A stretch of DNA of 64,000 nt from Combretum micranthum (taxonomy: Eukaryota; Streptophyta; Magnoliopsida; Myrtales; Combretaceae). The position numbers and the translations under genes are program-made. Shown here one piece after another: positions 1-12,724 of this stretch. The stretch spans positions 124,001 to 188,000 of the forward strand of contig JAMXBD010002480.1 in NCBI GenBank assembly GCA_024138025.1, given 5' to 3'. The stretch's first letter is position 1. The number at the start of each line of letters is the position of its first letter. The notes beneath the pieces were generated by a model. The model searched no databases, had not been told where the DNA came from, and saw only the letters and a list, made by a program, of their open reading frames with translations.

Positions 1-780
1 CAAGGAGATTAAAAGATATGATCGATGTTAACAATGGATATGACGCACCAAAATCAATTCGAAATATGCTAACCCTAGATCAATATGACTCACAAAATAG
101 AGATAATGGTTTGTTTGCCACAATCACAAGGATTGATAAGAACATTTTGTTTGCTGTCAGTTAAGAATTGATAAGAATGGTAACTCGCCACAATAAAAAA
201 CAAAGATTGATAAGAGTAAAATTGAGAGAATATCAATTGGGGTTTTCAAATATCCAAAAGTTGTCCTAAACTCATTTCAAAGGAGTTAAAATATAGAAGC
301 AACAAGTAATAAAAGAAAAAATACGAAATAAATAAAACAACTACGTTTTTTAACGAAAGCATGGTAGGTACGTCACCAGTTTAGCATTCAATGCCGCTAG
401 CATTAAAGGTAAACACTACTGGCCTTGAGCTGATATACTTAGAGAAACAAACACCCGAGGCTATTACGTTGTCTTCCATGCCTATGATGTCGTAATCTTC
501 AATGAGTACGTCACCGATGTTTAAATCAAACCGTCGGTGTTGCGAGCTAGTTCTCAACAATAATGAAGGCTATTGAAGAAAGCCACCTATATTAGTTTGA
601 AAGCCATCAATGTTGCATGTTTAAGCTACTAGCCTTGATGAGTAAATCGATGCACAAGCTACCTGATTCCTTTCTAACTTGAACTTATGCCTCGTGTCCT
701 TCTTCACTTGATCTTTGTTCACTCCTAGATCAATAGATGAAGCCGTGAAACAATTCCCATCATTCAACTTACTGCTCGAA
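1..780. other. Unassigned sequence left of the Tat pol fragment
   Basis: No open frame of useful length and no recognisable domain on either strand. Because the pol fragment that begins about base 781 starts in the protease region, the gag part of the same element would be expected here. I could not read a convincing gag, and no LTR, primer-binding site or target duplication is visible. It may be a scrambled part of that element or unrelated host spacer. Confidence 0.3.
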
Positions 781-2710
781 AGACCCTAGATTCATTCAGT
801 TGGGGCAATTCCATCAAGCCTCCATCGGATGGTCAAATTCATTGCCCAGGGGCAGATTATCACGGTTTTGGGGGAACAAGACCATGCTATCTACAAGGAT
901 GCCGCTATCCCCTATATAGGTGAAGAAGGATCTAAGGATTTCGGCTTATAGATCTTTAAGGAGATCAATAAGTTGATAAAAGACAACAAAGAAAAACCAA
1001 ACCAAGAGCACCTGGAGGAAGGACACATGGGGACATTCGGGTTAGGGTGATTCCCATCCAAAATAGATGAGCAAGAAATAAAGAGGAAAGCATGACAAAA
1101 GAGGGGTGAAGAGTAGTTGAAAACCCCTATGGAATTTCCTAATATCCAAAAGACATTCTCAAAATCGGCTTATGTTCAGAAGCCGAACTCAGTAGCTGTG
1201 ATCAACTCCATAGATGATGAACCAACAAGATCATCCTGCGACTCCTAACCAATCTAAAGCCTGAATAATTGGTTCTCTATTCCCTTGTGCAACTCTAAGG
1301 TTACATCTGAGTAAGGGCTGAATCAACAAAGTATTTATATGTTTTATCTTTCTTATCAATTGCTCAATAAAAAAAAAAAATCATATGTACTCAACGATCC
1401 ATCTTGATGAATGAAACACAATGATTTCCTTTCTCTACATGTCTTGTGTCCTTACTTTTTCCCTTTTTTTGTTATTTTCCTTTTATTCAAATCTAATGGT
1501 AACGATGAAAGTAAGAGATATCTCGCCCCAACAGATTACAAAAATACTAATATAATTCCCAATCCTACTAAATCAATTATCGAAAATAATGTTAGTGATC
1601 ACACAAAGATACAAGAAAGTTGGCAAAAACATGAACACAATAGGGTTGAAATTGATGAACCAATGGAAGTGACTGAACTAAAGAAAACCCTAAAAATCTC
1701 AAGATAGGGATTACTTTACCTGGTGAACAAAGAAAAGAGTTGGTATCATTGTTGGCTAATCATTTGGATATATTTGCATGGTCTTACAAAGATATCCCTG
1801 GATTGGATACTTCCATAGTAGTCGATAAATTACCTACTAGAGAGGACATCAAACCAAGAAAACAAAAGCTAAGATATTTTAGACCTAATGTCCTATTAAA
1901 AATCAAAGAGGAAGTCAAGAAACTTTTAGATGTTGGTTCATTGAAGTATTTGACTATCCTAAGTGGGTAGCTAATATAGTACCTATCCTCAAGAAGAACG
2001 GGACAAGGTATGTGTGGATTTTTGTGACTTAAATCAATCCACTCTTTAGGATAATTTCCATGTGCCTTACATTGATGTCTTAGTAAATAATATAGCTAAA
2101 ACCATCTCCTTTCATTCATGGATGGTTTCTCAGGGTATAATTAAATCAAGATGGCAGAAGAAGATAAGATTAAGACAACTTTTATCACAACCTAGGGTGC
2201 TTTTTGCTATAAGGTCATGCCTTTCGATCTCAAAAATGCTAGGGCAACACATCAAAGGGCGATGGTGGCATTATCGCATGACATGATGTACAAGGAAGTT
2301 GAGATGTATGTGGACGACATGATTGCTAAATCAAAAGAAGGAGAAGATCATGTAGCAGTCTTGAGAAAGTTTTTTACCAGGTTACAGAAGTTCCAGTTGA
2401 AATTGAACAAAAAAAAAAAAAAATGCACATGTTGGGTAACCTTGGCAAGCTACTTAGGTTTTTAGTCAACTAAAAGGGCGTGGAAGTTGATCCAGATAAG
2501 GTCAAAGCAATACTTTAGTTGCCTCCTCCAAAGACACTCAAGGAGGTTAAGGGCATTTTGAGACGATTAAACTACATCACTCATTTCATATCGCAATTAA
2601 CAGACAAGTGTCATCCTCTATTTAAGATGCTGAAGAAAAATGCCTCTATACATTGGAATGAAGAATATGAAGAAGCCTTTAAGAGAATATTGAAAAGGAT
2701 GTACATGTGA
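781..2710 (+). pseudogene. Ty3/gypsy (Tat/Ogre lineage) pol remnant: protease end, linker, reverse transcriptase
   Basis: Several frames of the plus strand together read as plant Tat-lineage gypsy Pol. About 790-900 resembles the end of the protease (PWIHS, then VKFIAQGQIITVLGE), followed by a linker rich in stops. At 1740-1970 comes the RT entry (FAWSYKDIPGLD, then IKEEVKKLLDVGSLKY), at 2217-2465 the catalytic core, and at 2519-2710 the thumb (LNYITHFISQLTDKCHPLFK). The YVDD catalytic box at 2307-2318 is intact, but stops and frameshifts elsewhere make the gene dead. It breaks off at about 2710, before RNase H and integrase. Intact relatives copy element RNA into DNA. Lineage is inferred from wording in the RT typical of Tat/Ogre/Retand elements. 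Confidence 0.8.
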
Positions 2711-3386
2711 ATAACCGAAAACAATAACCGCTTAAATAATTGGTAAACTATCAGCCTGTGGATACAGGGAGTGAAGATCTTAAAAAACTTTGACATTTAA
2801 TTTTGAAGTCAAATAAACGATTTTGCCTTAACATAGTAGCAAAAATTAATTCTTTTAACCTCAAAAATAATAACAGTCTAGCTATTTCCAGGATTTACAA
2901 CGTGCAGTAAACTTTAGTGTTTTTTATGTTGTTATCGAATTTCAATTTATCAATTTTGTACTAAAAAATCTTTAATGAATGACAAAGACTATTGAAAAAA
3001 CTACAATTATTTATGTTTTACCTACATGCCATGTTTTTTGCATTACAAACAGAAAACAAAATGGATAGCCCAAGAAAAACCAAAAAGAAAAATAGAAAAC
3101 AAAATGACATAGGATGTTTTTACCGACAAATACTAGTAAAACAACAAAACCACAAGCGGGCTTGGTTTTCCATTTTGGAGAGCGATTCTGCAATTGATGT
3201 TTCATCTTAGATTGGTGCTAGATCTTTATTCAGTATTGGGTATGTCAATTATCCAGTGACAATGTGCAGCTTGAACCTTTTCTATCATTGTTGTACAAAT
3301 ACTAAACTGTAAATTATTTCTTTTTTTTTTAATCTATGTTTTTACCATGTCATCAAGATTAATGAAATAGTAAGTAACCTTTTAAC

Positions 3387-3418
<32 letters not shown>

Positions 3419-4985
3419 TCTTTTTAAGCTTGTTTTAGATTTTTAACAATGTTAGAAGAATTAATTTTCTGTTTCAGCTATTCCAATTCATTCTTTCTTT
3501 ACCACTATAGCCTTACTACTCAAAATAATCACCACGTATTTGGGAAATAAATAGGTATAATATATAGAAGAATCAAAACTGATGTTAATTGTTTTATCAA
3601 AGGGCTAACAAATTCTCTTATATAAGGAGATGATCCTGAGAAATCATAAAGAGTTACAGAGTTTCTAACCAAGTGCGATGAAATTTTAACAATTGATGGT
3701 AAAGCTGCATTTTGCTCCGATAATTTTGCCCAAAATTCTTGAACTCTAGGATTGATGAATCATAGTGTAATTTTTTAAAATATTTTTATTATGCTTTCAA
3801 TTAAGTATTTATGTTACGCTTTCAATTAAGTATATTTTATTTTATTATTATTTATTATATAAATTCACGTTTCTATTTCTATATTTTATTTTTATCATTA
3901 TTGTTGGTTACCATCTTTATTCACAGGTTATGTCATTTGTTGCTTTAATTTTTTCTTTTTCCATTGTAGAATTTTTAAAGTGCAAATCTTTAATTGCTTT
4001 TATTAAATGATTGCACCAATTTGAAAACAACCTTCACATAATTTGGTTTGGATTAGGTTTCGCCGTAATGAAAACAACCTTTACTTCCGTGGAAATGAGC
4101 CCAAATTTTAAAAATCTTTAACAAACACAAAAGTACACAGCAACATAACTTGACAAAATCATAAAATAAAGAATACTCCATGCAAAGTCTCCCAATAAGG
4201 ATATTAATCTTGAAAATTGAAACTAATAAGTAGATATAGTTTAAAAAATATCCTGAGTATAATAAATGTTTAGTTATATAAACAAATAAATAAAGGTGTT
4301 ATGAGTTTCATTATGAAAAATTAATGTCAGCTATATAATGATGTGGAAGCGCCTATATCCAGTCCAATTTATTTCTATTCACTTTTACTAAAACAATTGA
4401 GAGAAAAAGCATAAATAATACATGGGAAAGAAAAAAGAAAAGAAAGAAATAGCACAAACCATGTAGAAAGCAATTTAGTCTTACATAAAAAATACAGTTT
4501 CTTTAGAATTAAGAAACTCACCCATCAGTCGTCATACCAGGAGATAAACAATTAAATTACTAAGTACTATCATTATATACATATATATATATTTTTACAT
4601 TTACAAATGTTTACCTTTTCTAATGTACTAAGTTTTCAGAATATTAACGGGATAAATTTAGTTGCAGGTATGTGGCCGCTTCTTCAATACAAGTGATGAA
4701 CATTACCTCTCTTGAGAGGAGTCCCCTATTTGTCTCTTCCTCTCATATTTCTTTTCCTTTGAAAATTGTACAGTACTTCTATGAAATGAAATGTCATGTA
4801 GTGGTTAGCAAAGTGGCAGCTTTCTCTGATAAGTACAAATGCCATAGATTACACCGATCAAGTTATTTTTATTTTTGCACGCCCAACACAGTGCATTTAT
4901 GCTAATATATTTGTATTACACTAATTATCCCACGGTCCCACTATCTCTAAGGCGAGCCCAACCCAATTTGTCAACGCTAATAATA
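2711..4985. other. AT-rich spacer without recognisable genes
   Basis: Short open frames at 2992-3210 and 4672-4905 show no family resemblance I recognise. The stretch is AT-rich and contains a TTA microsatellite and poly-T runs. It lies downstream (3') of the minus-strand kinase exon that ends at 4986, so its right end may include that gene's old 3' UTR. Confidence 0.5.
3387..3419. repeat. TTA microsatellite
   Basis: An uninterrupted run of about eleven TTA/ATT units is read directly in the sequence. Confidence 0.95.
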
Positions 4986-6112
4986 TTATACTAAAGATGC
5001 TTTTGTAGCAACACAATCAACACTAGGTGTAAAATTGTCCGAGGTGATAAGTGAATTAGCAACTGAACTTGATCCTGACAACCCAAAGTCGGTATCCTTT
5101 TTCGAAATGTGAGCACGCACTTTTGGTGAGTATAAAAGTGGTTTGCTTGTAATAAGTGGGTTCTTATGTACCTCAAGCATTTCAAGGACGTTATTCATTG
5201 AGGAGCAATCATCAGGGTTCATTTGTATACATCATAATGCAACTATCACCATTGTTTTTTTTTTTTTTTTTTTGTTATCTCTCTTTCTTCTTCTTCCATA
5301 ACATCAACTATCTGATGTTATTTCATTTAATTAATTGCTTGTAAACCCAAGAAGGAAAATATATTTGGCTTGAGCTCTCTATAATTGCATCAACATTCTT
5401 TCTTTTACACGCCATCTCCATTAACAGCTTTCCAAAGCTATCAACATAAGCTTTGTATGAGATACTACCAATGGTTTTATAAACAAGCTCAAGAGCCATA
5501 TACCCCAAGGTTCTCTCACTGCTCCTAAAGACACAGTATTGTAATTTGTTGGATAGAGTTATGCAAGCCTAAACGTACAAATTTTTGGAAAGAAGTTTTT
5601 ATCAAGAAGAATGTTGTAACGTTTAATGTCACAATGCCAAATTTGCATGCCACATCCTCCATGTAGATATTCAATTCCTCTTGCTACTCTTAAAGAGATC
5701 TCATATATTTCTTTGCATCCAAGAGATGTATTTGTCTTCCTTTGAAAAAATGTGCTTATCTAAGGATCCATTGGGCATGAACTCATATACAAGAGCATGC
5801 TTTGAAACGCAACACAAAACCAATAAGTTGGACCACATTTACATGATGTATCCTTCCTTGTCACATTTTTACCGCTTTTGAGTTTTCTTTTATAAATAAA
5901 ACCATATCCTCCTTCTCCTAACTTGTCCTTGAGATTTTTAGTAATCTTCTTGATATGGGAATAGGAATACCTTATAGGAAATAAATTCTTTTGACTCTAC
6001 AAGAACTCTTCAATATTTTCATCCATTGCTCTATGTCTTCTTCTCCGTTTATATATCAAAATTATTGCCACACATATAGGTCCCACTCCTCTTGTCATAA
6101 CAAACAATATCC
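4986..6112 (-). pseudogene. LRK10L/PR5K-type receptor-like kinase, transmembrane and kinase exon (decayed)
   Basis: Read on the minus strand. An AG acceptor just above 6112 is followed by a short hydrophobic transmembrane stretch and basic stop-transfer residues (YKRRRRHRAMDENIEEFL). Then come YSYSHIKKITKNLKDKLGEG, a glycine loop (GEGGYGFIYK), [21 protein letters not shown], the catalytic-loop equivalent [35 protein letters not shown], a subdomain IX-X stretch ending FPSWVYKQL, and the C-terminal NPDDCSSMNNVLEMLE. This order and wording match the LRK10L (rust-resistance kinase Lr10-like) family, which are plasma-membrane Ser/Thr kinases with a GUB_WAK_bind ectodomain. Damage includes a TAG after EEFL, loss of the segment with the VAVK lysine, DFG read as TFR, and several frameshifts. 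It is probably the 3' exon of the gene whose exon 1 lies at 17040-27164. Confidence 0.85.
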
Positions 6113-7181
6113 CTGAAGCATATGCAGAAATTAAATGACGAGACTTTACCTATGTCATTGTTAACAAAAAATATAATCGTTAATCAGTTTTGATCTTACT
6201 GGCGGAATAGGATACCATCACCCTGATGAAATCCATTGTCAGTATACTTGTAAGAAGAGTAAAATCAACAAGGTCAATATCACTTTGAGAAGAAATCGTG
6301 ATTGTGATGGCGCTAAAAACTAATAGATCTATATAAATTTTCGTTTAGAGTGACTATAATCACCTAAATTTATACAAATTAAAAGTAATAATCATTAAGA
6401 AAATAATATAAAAATTTTAAAGAAGTTTTAAGAAAAGTAACGAAAAGCACTCTTAATTTTTTTGTGATCTAAGGATATTTAAATATAAATAATTTAATAA
6501 TCATTTAAAATTTTCTATTATTATATTTCAAGATAAAATCATTTCATAACTTCTTGAAAAAATTCTACAAATATAACAAGGATAAAATTAGAAACACATA
6601 TATATAAACGAAAATGAGATTCAATTAAGTGATAGTAATAACCAAGGTTGTAAAATAAATCATTCGGGATAATTAAAGATATAAATAATGAGTAAATAAG
6701 TAATTATAAAAAGAATGGTTTTGAATCTAAATATTTTATAAAAACAAAAATATTACAAGAAATATCAAACAGACCTGATAATAAATACAGAAATAAAATA
6801 TATAAACTCAATAAATAATAAATTATTAAATAATTCAAAATTATAATGGAAGTGAATGCAATATCAATTTTTAATCCAAATTAATCGGAATAACATAATG
6901 AAAACATAAATAAAAGAATAAAATCTTAAAATGATTAAAAGCTTTTGAATTATAAAATTTAAAGCTAATATATAATGTAAACTATCAATAGATGATTAAT
7001 CTCAAATTTTGTTTAGAATATAATTTGATAATTGAGCTTAGACAGTTTAATTAAAATAAGTAAATTAAATTATAGGTTATAAATAGATAAATCAACATAA
7101 TCAAATTAGTAAATAGACTTAATTGAAATTAAGATTTCAAATATACCTTTCCAATCTTTTATCTACTTCAATTATTCGTTT
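6113..7181. other. AT-rich sequence, probable intron of the kinase pseudogene
   Basis: Lies between the acceptor of the kinase exon at 6112 and the left end of the inserted Tat element at 7182. It is extremely AT-rich with no coding potential. It would be intronic if the kinase exon and the exon-1 pieces further right belong to one gene. A small open stretch just above the kinase exon (about 6170-6270, minus) could be a decayed small exon, but I cannot support it. Confidence 0.45.
7177..7181. repeat. Left target-site duplication of the Tat element (CGTTT)
   Basis: The five bases before the left LTR are CGTTT; those after the right LTR (13426-13430) are CATTT. They differ by one G-to-A change at a CpG, as expected for an aged 5-bp gypsy duplication. 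Confidence 0.7.
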
Positions 7182-7801
7182 TGTTGCACGAGCCAAGTCT
7201 AAGCCAGTAGCAATTGCTCCTACAAACATCAAAAGACAGGCCAAAGGGGCATCTAGGATTGCTCGGTACAGTCACTCTGACACTCAAGTGAGTCTATGGG
7301 TGAGGATAAGGGTGGTGCAAACAGAATGTCAGATACATTATTTTTGTCCATACTCTATGCTATTTTTCCTGTTCACTTTATGTTCCTTTTATCCCCTTAC
7401 TCAGAAGGCAAGGGGGATTTATAGGGTTTTAGGATCATACCAGGATAACTAGTATAAGGCTTTGTAGTAGGTACAAAAATGGTTCCTGGATAGGAGGACT
7501 TGGCATCGTGGAGCACGGCTAAGTTGTTGATGTCCCCCCAGCCATGAGATGTGACTAAGTTGTGAGATGAGAATATGAGGTCGGGCAAGGTCGAGGGCAA
7601 GTTGATCGACCCAGCAACCTGATGAGCTCGAAGAGATATTCTGAGGTATGGGCTCAAGGTCAAGTCTCATACCAACTCGTATAGTTGAGGTGTTATGTTT
7701 TCCAAGATGAATTGGGCTATTTCTTCCATAGGCTACTGAGGACAAAGGTTACTGGCCCCCAAAAGACCGAATGGGCTTAGGGCTATATTTTACCATCAAC
7801 A
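7182..7801 (-). repeat. 3' LTR of the Tat element
   Basis: Starts TGTTGCACGAGCC and ends ATCAACA. It is clearly similar along its length to 12847-13425 and has TG/CA ends. Because the polypurine tract lies on its right side, this is the 3' LTR of a minus-strand element. About 620 bp. Confidence 0.88.
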
Positions 7802-7818
7802 GTTATCCCCACTCTCAA
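7802..7818 (-). other. Polypurine tract of the Tat element
   Basis: On the minus strand the bases just before the 3' LTR read TTGAGAGTGGGGATAAC, purine-rich as needed for plus-strand priming of an LTR retrotransposon. This fixes the orientation of the element. Confidence 0.65.
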
Positions 7819-8146
7819 TGTGAAAGCAAAGAGAGTGTATGCACGCGAGGTCATTGTCTTCATGAAGTTCAAATCGGGGCGAGCTGAGCTTTCCATTTAA
7901 GCTACATCCCCTCTTAGTTATGCCTTGTTACGAGAACCATTGGATTTCCTGATGAAGTATCGTACCTAACATGCTTCGTAGTGTATGAGGAGGTATGTTA
8001 TTTTCGAGGGGACCCATGTATTTGAAAGGTCCTAACAATAATTACGTCTGGCTCTGACAGCCGTGGTGATTGGTCGTGATGTCAGGGCCTTAAGGCCTAC
8101 TCACAGATCTCGAGGGGGCTGGGCCTTTTCACTTTCCCCATTCTTC

Positions 8147-8154
8147 TATAAGTA
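8147..8154 (+). promoter_or_regulatory. Possible TATA box for the antisense ORF
   Basis: TATAAGTA lies about 115 bases upstream of the antisense-ORF start at 8270, on the strand opposite to the element's own genes. Position and sequence suit a core promoter. This is inference only. Confidence 0.3.
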
Positions 8155-8269
8155 CCCCCTTTTTTTGTGAGGGTTTCTTGGCAATATTTTCTTTTTTCAC
8201 TCCCTTGAGAGATTTTTCAAACGTTTCTTTCGTCTTCAGTTCATAGGTGTTTTCCAAGCTTTGTTAACG

Positions 8270-9430
8270 ATGTCGAGTTCAAGTACCTTTACTACCCAAT
8301 CTTTCTCGCTCGACTCGGCTGGTAGGGTTCAATGGCTCGCCTACTAGGTGAGGAGCGAAGAGGAAGATACTGCATCAAGGTCTGGTGGCTTGAAATCGAG
8401 TGGTAGGCATAGGTAGAAGAGTGGGGGCTCTGCTTTTGTTAGTGGCCACGAGGAGAGATCAGCCAGGTCTCCGAAGTCGGCACCGAGGTACTTCCGGTGC
8501 GATTCCCTACTTGAGTTAGCCAAGAAGGTTTATCAGGGTCCTAGGGAAGTATATCTTTCTAACGATCTGGAGAGGACACCACGCTCATGGGATTCATAGT
8601 AAGCTATTAAAGGGAGAGATTCAAGTTGTATTTGAACAGGAGATGCACGATGCTCTACAGGATTGGGTGATTATGAAGCCCAAGAAGTCGGATCACGTAT
8701 GCATCCTTGGTGATCAGCAATTTGCTTTATACAAGAAGTCATTCAAGTTTAGGTTGAGAATGCCTTTTTCTCCTTTTCAAAAGGAGTTTTTTTAATTTTC
8801 ATCGTCTGTTCCCAGCTCAATTGTTGCTTAACGCCTGGTGAATACTTGTAGCTTTCAAGGCCATTTGCCTCAGTGTGTTGGTGCAACTTACTCCGACCTT
8901 GTTTCGGCACTTCTTTCTTTACAAGAGGTCACCAGAGGGGTGGTGGTACTTCACCAAACAGTCAAAGTGTTCTCAGATGCTTGCTAAGCTCATAAATATA
9001 AGTGGGTTTGACTAAAAGCATGAGTTATGGATAGTCAGGCTTGAGGACGACATGCAACAGGGCTTTGATTTTTGGGTCAAATGGTGTAAGCCCATTCGTA
9101 AGAAATCCCTGTCCTTAATGGCACATGATGCTAATGGAATGATGGTGTTAGAGGGTGACTTGCGAGAGCGAAGTAGAAGGTCATATGATGTCGGCCTTGT
9201 TGTAAGAAACTTTGTAAGCGGGGCCGATAACCGGTGGAGGTATAACCTAGTTGTTCATGGCATTGAGCTATCTCTCTCTCCCCCTCCCCCTCCCCCAAAT
9301 GACCTATCAAGTCAAGCTCTGGGGTAAAGGTTCTTTCTGCAGTCGAGAGGCGCAAGCTTATTGAGCTCGGTCATGTAAGTAATTTTACATCGATGCTGAC
9401 TTTGTTAGCTGCTGCACCTCTTTTATCTAT
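8270..9430 (+). pseudogene. Antisense extra ORF of the Tat element (putative gypsy-type transposon domain)
   Basis: Plus-strand frames opposite to gag-pol read ATG-SSSSTFTTQSFSLD at 8270, then ELAKKVYQGPREVYL. A conserved block follows at about 8740-9040: MPFSPFQKEFF..., LFRHFFLYKRSPEGWWYF. This matches the plant family known as 'putative gypsy type transposon' (Pfam Transposase_28, PF04195, from memory). Tat-lineage elements such as Grande and RIRE2 are known to carry extra antisense ORFs between integrase and the 3' LTR, exactly this place. Its function is unknown. Stops, among them one after QWLAY and several after WDS, and frameshifts have inactivated it. The right end abuts the broken RT at about 9440. 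Confidence 0.7.
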
Positions 9431-9439
9431 TTGGGTAGA

Positions 9440-10396
9440 CTCATGGCCTGTATGGCTTTGATCTTCTCGGAGTTTGCTTCGATGCCCCTTTAAGATACCA
9501 CGAATCCTAAAAACTTGCCTACTGAGGCTCCAAACGAGCTCTTTTGAGGGTTCAGCTTCAAGTTATAGAAACAAAGTTAATCGAAGGTTTCCTAGAGGTC
9601 ATGTAGATGGTCTTTGGCTTCTCTACTTTTTACTATCATGTCGTCAACATAGACTTCCATGTTTCAACATATCTGAGGCTTGAATACCTCGGTAACCAAC
9701 CTTTGAAACGTGGCGCCCATGTTTTTTAACTTGAAGGGCATCATCTTGTAACAATATGCCGAATGTCGTAACAAACGAGGTATGGACTTCATTCAAATCC
9801 TTCATTTTGATCTGGTTATACCTGAAAGAGGCGTCCATGAAGCTTAACAGCTCATGTCCCGAGGTGTTACCAATGAGCTAGTCGATACATGACAAAGGAA
9901 AGCAATCCTTTGGGCATGCTTTGTTGAGGTTGGTGTAGTCCATACACATTCGCCATTTGCCACTGGACTTCTTAACTAGCACTACGTTAGCTAACCAAGT
10001 AAGGTGCTTCTCTTCCCTGATGACCCCAACTCGAAGCAAATTCTGAACTTCCTCTTCAATGGCGGCCTATCTCTCAGAGGCGAAGTGTCAGATTTTTTGT
10101 TGTACCGACCTAAGTGTTTTGTTAATGTTAAGATGATGCGTGATGACGTTAGGGCTTATGCCTGTCATGTCCTCTGGTGATAAGGCAAACACATCTCTAT
10201 TTTCTTTCAAAAAGGTAATTAAATCTTTTTTGACATTGGGATAGAAGGTTGCCTTGACTTTGACCGTGTGGTCGGGAGTATCATCAAGGGTATCCTCTTC
10301 CTCGAGCTCAGCTGGCTCACTGTGTTGCTTGAGTTTTTTCCTAGGCTCCGCTTCGATCGTGCACATATGCTTTCCTTTCAAGGCTCTAATATACAA
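9440..10396 (-). pseudogene. Tat element reverse transcriptase (partial)
   Basis: Minus-strand frames begin at 10396 with an acidic lead and NRDVFALSPEDMTGISPNVI, the gypsy RT entry motif. They continue through a decayed palm to FRYNQIKMKDLNEVHTSFVT (9780-9838), and end near 9450 with a GIEAN-x-EKIKAI motif, the segment just after the catalytic region. The frame is broken by stops. The catalytic YVDD region, about 9640-9660, is damaged, although the fragment VDDMIVKS can be made out in another frame. Everything after KIKAI (connection, RNase H, integrase) is missing. Confidence 0.8.
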
Positions 10397-10679
10397 TTGT
10401 TGGGACTGTTCTTGATCTATTCAGCATATGCCTATTCTCGTTGGGATAAGGAATTTAGCTCTGAGGTGGGGTTGGGAGATGATCATACAAAATATAAATT
10501 GACTACCTCTGCCTAATATCATGTTGTAGGGAGACTAGTAGTCAACTATGAGAAAATCAATCAATGTTTGACACTATACGATCTTCACACAGCTCAAGGG
10601 TCAATGTTATGATGACTTGAGGCTTAATAGATCTATTGTCAAATCCATACAACTCGTGATCATACGGCCTCAATTTCGG

Positions 10680-10975
10680 CTTTAGCTCGTGTTTCGTCTA
10701 TCATAAGCCTGGTTAAAGAGTATGTCGGTGCTACTTCTAGTGTCGATAAGTATCCTTTTGACCTTCCATTCTGATATTCGAGCGGCGACAACCAAGACAT
10801 TCTGGTATGGGGCTTGGATTCCTTTGTAATCTTCGTCGAAAAACAAGATAGTGGAATCCATTGTCAACTTCTTCGATTCTACATTCATCACTAGTCGGGA
10901 TGTATTGGGCAGCAATCTGGCCCTCGTCAAGGTAATGGGCCCACCAATTATGGTGTTAATCTCGCCATGACACAA
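10680..10975 (-). pseudogene. Tat element aspartic protease
   Basis: A 97-residue open stretch reads EINTIIGGP, FFDEDYKGIQAPYQNVLVVA, then RILIDTRSSTDILF. Families of this type have an active site D-T-G-S-S. Here the Asp (about residue 78) is kept but Gly is replaced by Arg, which should abolish the protease that normally matures Gag-Pol. It sits in the expected order between gag and RT. The frame is open here but not joined to its neighbours. Confidence 0.8.
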
Positions 10976-10989
10976 CCGTTGAGGATACA

Positions 10990-12724
10990 GGTGATCCGAG
11001 TGGTCCTAGGTGACTAGCATCTTCTAGATTCATTAATTTTCCTTTATTGTGTCAGAGGTTCTGATTTCAGGTCGTGATCTACGTATTGTTTTAGCCAACC
11101 TCGGCGTATAGCGTCTTCTATGGTGCTTTTGAGCTACCAGAAATTGCTCATATTATGCCTACGGTCGCGGTGATACTTGTAGTGCTCTTTGGAGTCTTTT
11201 CATCGTGGACTTAGCCACATAGGAGGTGGTGGGGGAAGGAGACCCGGTTCCTTATTTCGAGGAACATGTTATATACAGGTAGTTTAAGAGGAGTGAACTC
11301 ATCGTACATTTTAAAGAGTCTCCATTTGTCGCCATCTTTTGCTCCTCAGTTTTTATCTATCCAACCGGAGTTGCGGTGATCCCTGGGTCAATTCCTTTCT
11401 CGAGGAATATTGTCATGTGCTCTAGCCAAAGCTATGTGACTTTCAGTCTCTCTTTAGGCATTCCATGTGTCTTTTTGTTAGATGTACTTCTTGTCTTTCT
11501 TCCTTACTTGCTTGAGTGTCGTGAGTTGGCATTTGGAGAGGGAGTCGAAGAACGGGCTCTCCACTAGTACCCCTTACTTGATAGCTTCCAGGCCATGCCC
11601 TGGTTAAGGTTCGGGATCTCCAAGCATGCCTTGTTGAACCTCGCTTGATAATCCTATAGGGGTTCGCCAGGCCTTTGTCATACTTTATAAAGGTGAGAGT
11701 TGTTCTTCTCTAGTGGTTTGCTTGCCATAAAATGCACGACAAATAGGTCAGTGAGCTGGGAAAACGAGCTTACTGTGTTTGGTTCAAGCTTATTGAACCA
11801 AACCCTGGCCGTTCCTCGGAAGGTGGTAGGGAAAGTCTTGTACCATATGGCATTTAAGAAGTTGTGTATTGTAATAGTAGATTAGAATTGGGGAAAGTGG
11901 TCTTATGGGTCCGTTGTCCCATCGTATGACTCTAGAGTGGGCAACCTCGCTCATGTTGAGAGCACCTTAGACTAGATCTCAAGTAGAAAGGGTATCTTAA
12001 CTGGTGGTGCCTTTACAATTGGCTCACCTTAAAGCCTTCTTTGGTAGTAGAAAATCTCCTCATCATGCCAGTATCTCCTCCAGTGTGCGTTCCTTATTGG
12101 AACCAAGTTGTGTATTCTTTGGGATAGGGTTGTTCCTTTCCTGGTCGCAACCTCGATGAGGGTTCAGCATTCTTTCTTTATTGTGCTAGTAGTTGTCGAC
12201 CTGGTGCCGTGCAATGGCCTAAGCGAACTGTTGCAATGCGGTACGTGCTCACAATGTGTTATCCACGGCCCTCGTAGGGCTTTGCGAGACGTGGGTCCTG
12301 CAGTGAGTGTTTTGAGATGATCTGTGACTATGCAAGGCTTTGGCCCTACAGGAGTTTGCAATACCCTTACCAAGGTATACAGCTGGCTTCTCTTCTCGTC
12401 TGAATGACTATTTAGTTGGGGAGACACTTCTGTGCGTGCTAGAGGTGCGCTCTTCCAAGTATAGATCCTTCAACCCCTCTAGCTCCGTTATCCTGGCCTA
12501 TAAGAGAGCATTTGACGACTCATTTTCCACGTTCCAGTGCACTAAGTGCCTACACTGCACAAATGTTCCAATTCCAAAGTGCAGCCCTCATCAATGGGGT
12601 CAACACTTGTGACAATGGTTAGGCCGTGACACAACACCTCAGAGGCTTCACCATCAGTAGCATGATAGATGGGTGGTAAAGGAGCAAAATCAGCTTGGTT
12701 CTTGCTCTGATGAGGCCTGGGCAT
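10990..12724 (-). pseudogene. Tat element gag
   Basis: Minus-strand frames start near 12724 (MPRPHQSKNQADFAP) and pass a short coiled-coil-like stretch (ARITELEGLKDL). The retrotransposon gag core follows at about 11680-11990: LESYDGTTDP, TFPTTFRGTARVWFNKL, SSFSQLTDLFVVHFMASK. That wording (YDGTTDP...ARVWFNKL...F..HF) is characteristic of Tat-lineage gag, which forms the virus-like particle. Several stops and frameshifts are present. No intact CCHC knuckle could be read. Confidence 0.78.

Noticed and set aside
4672..4905. Plus-strand open frame of 77 codons
   Set aside because: No recognisable domain and flanked by non-coding AT-rich sequence; could not be supported as a gene.
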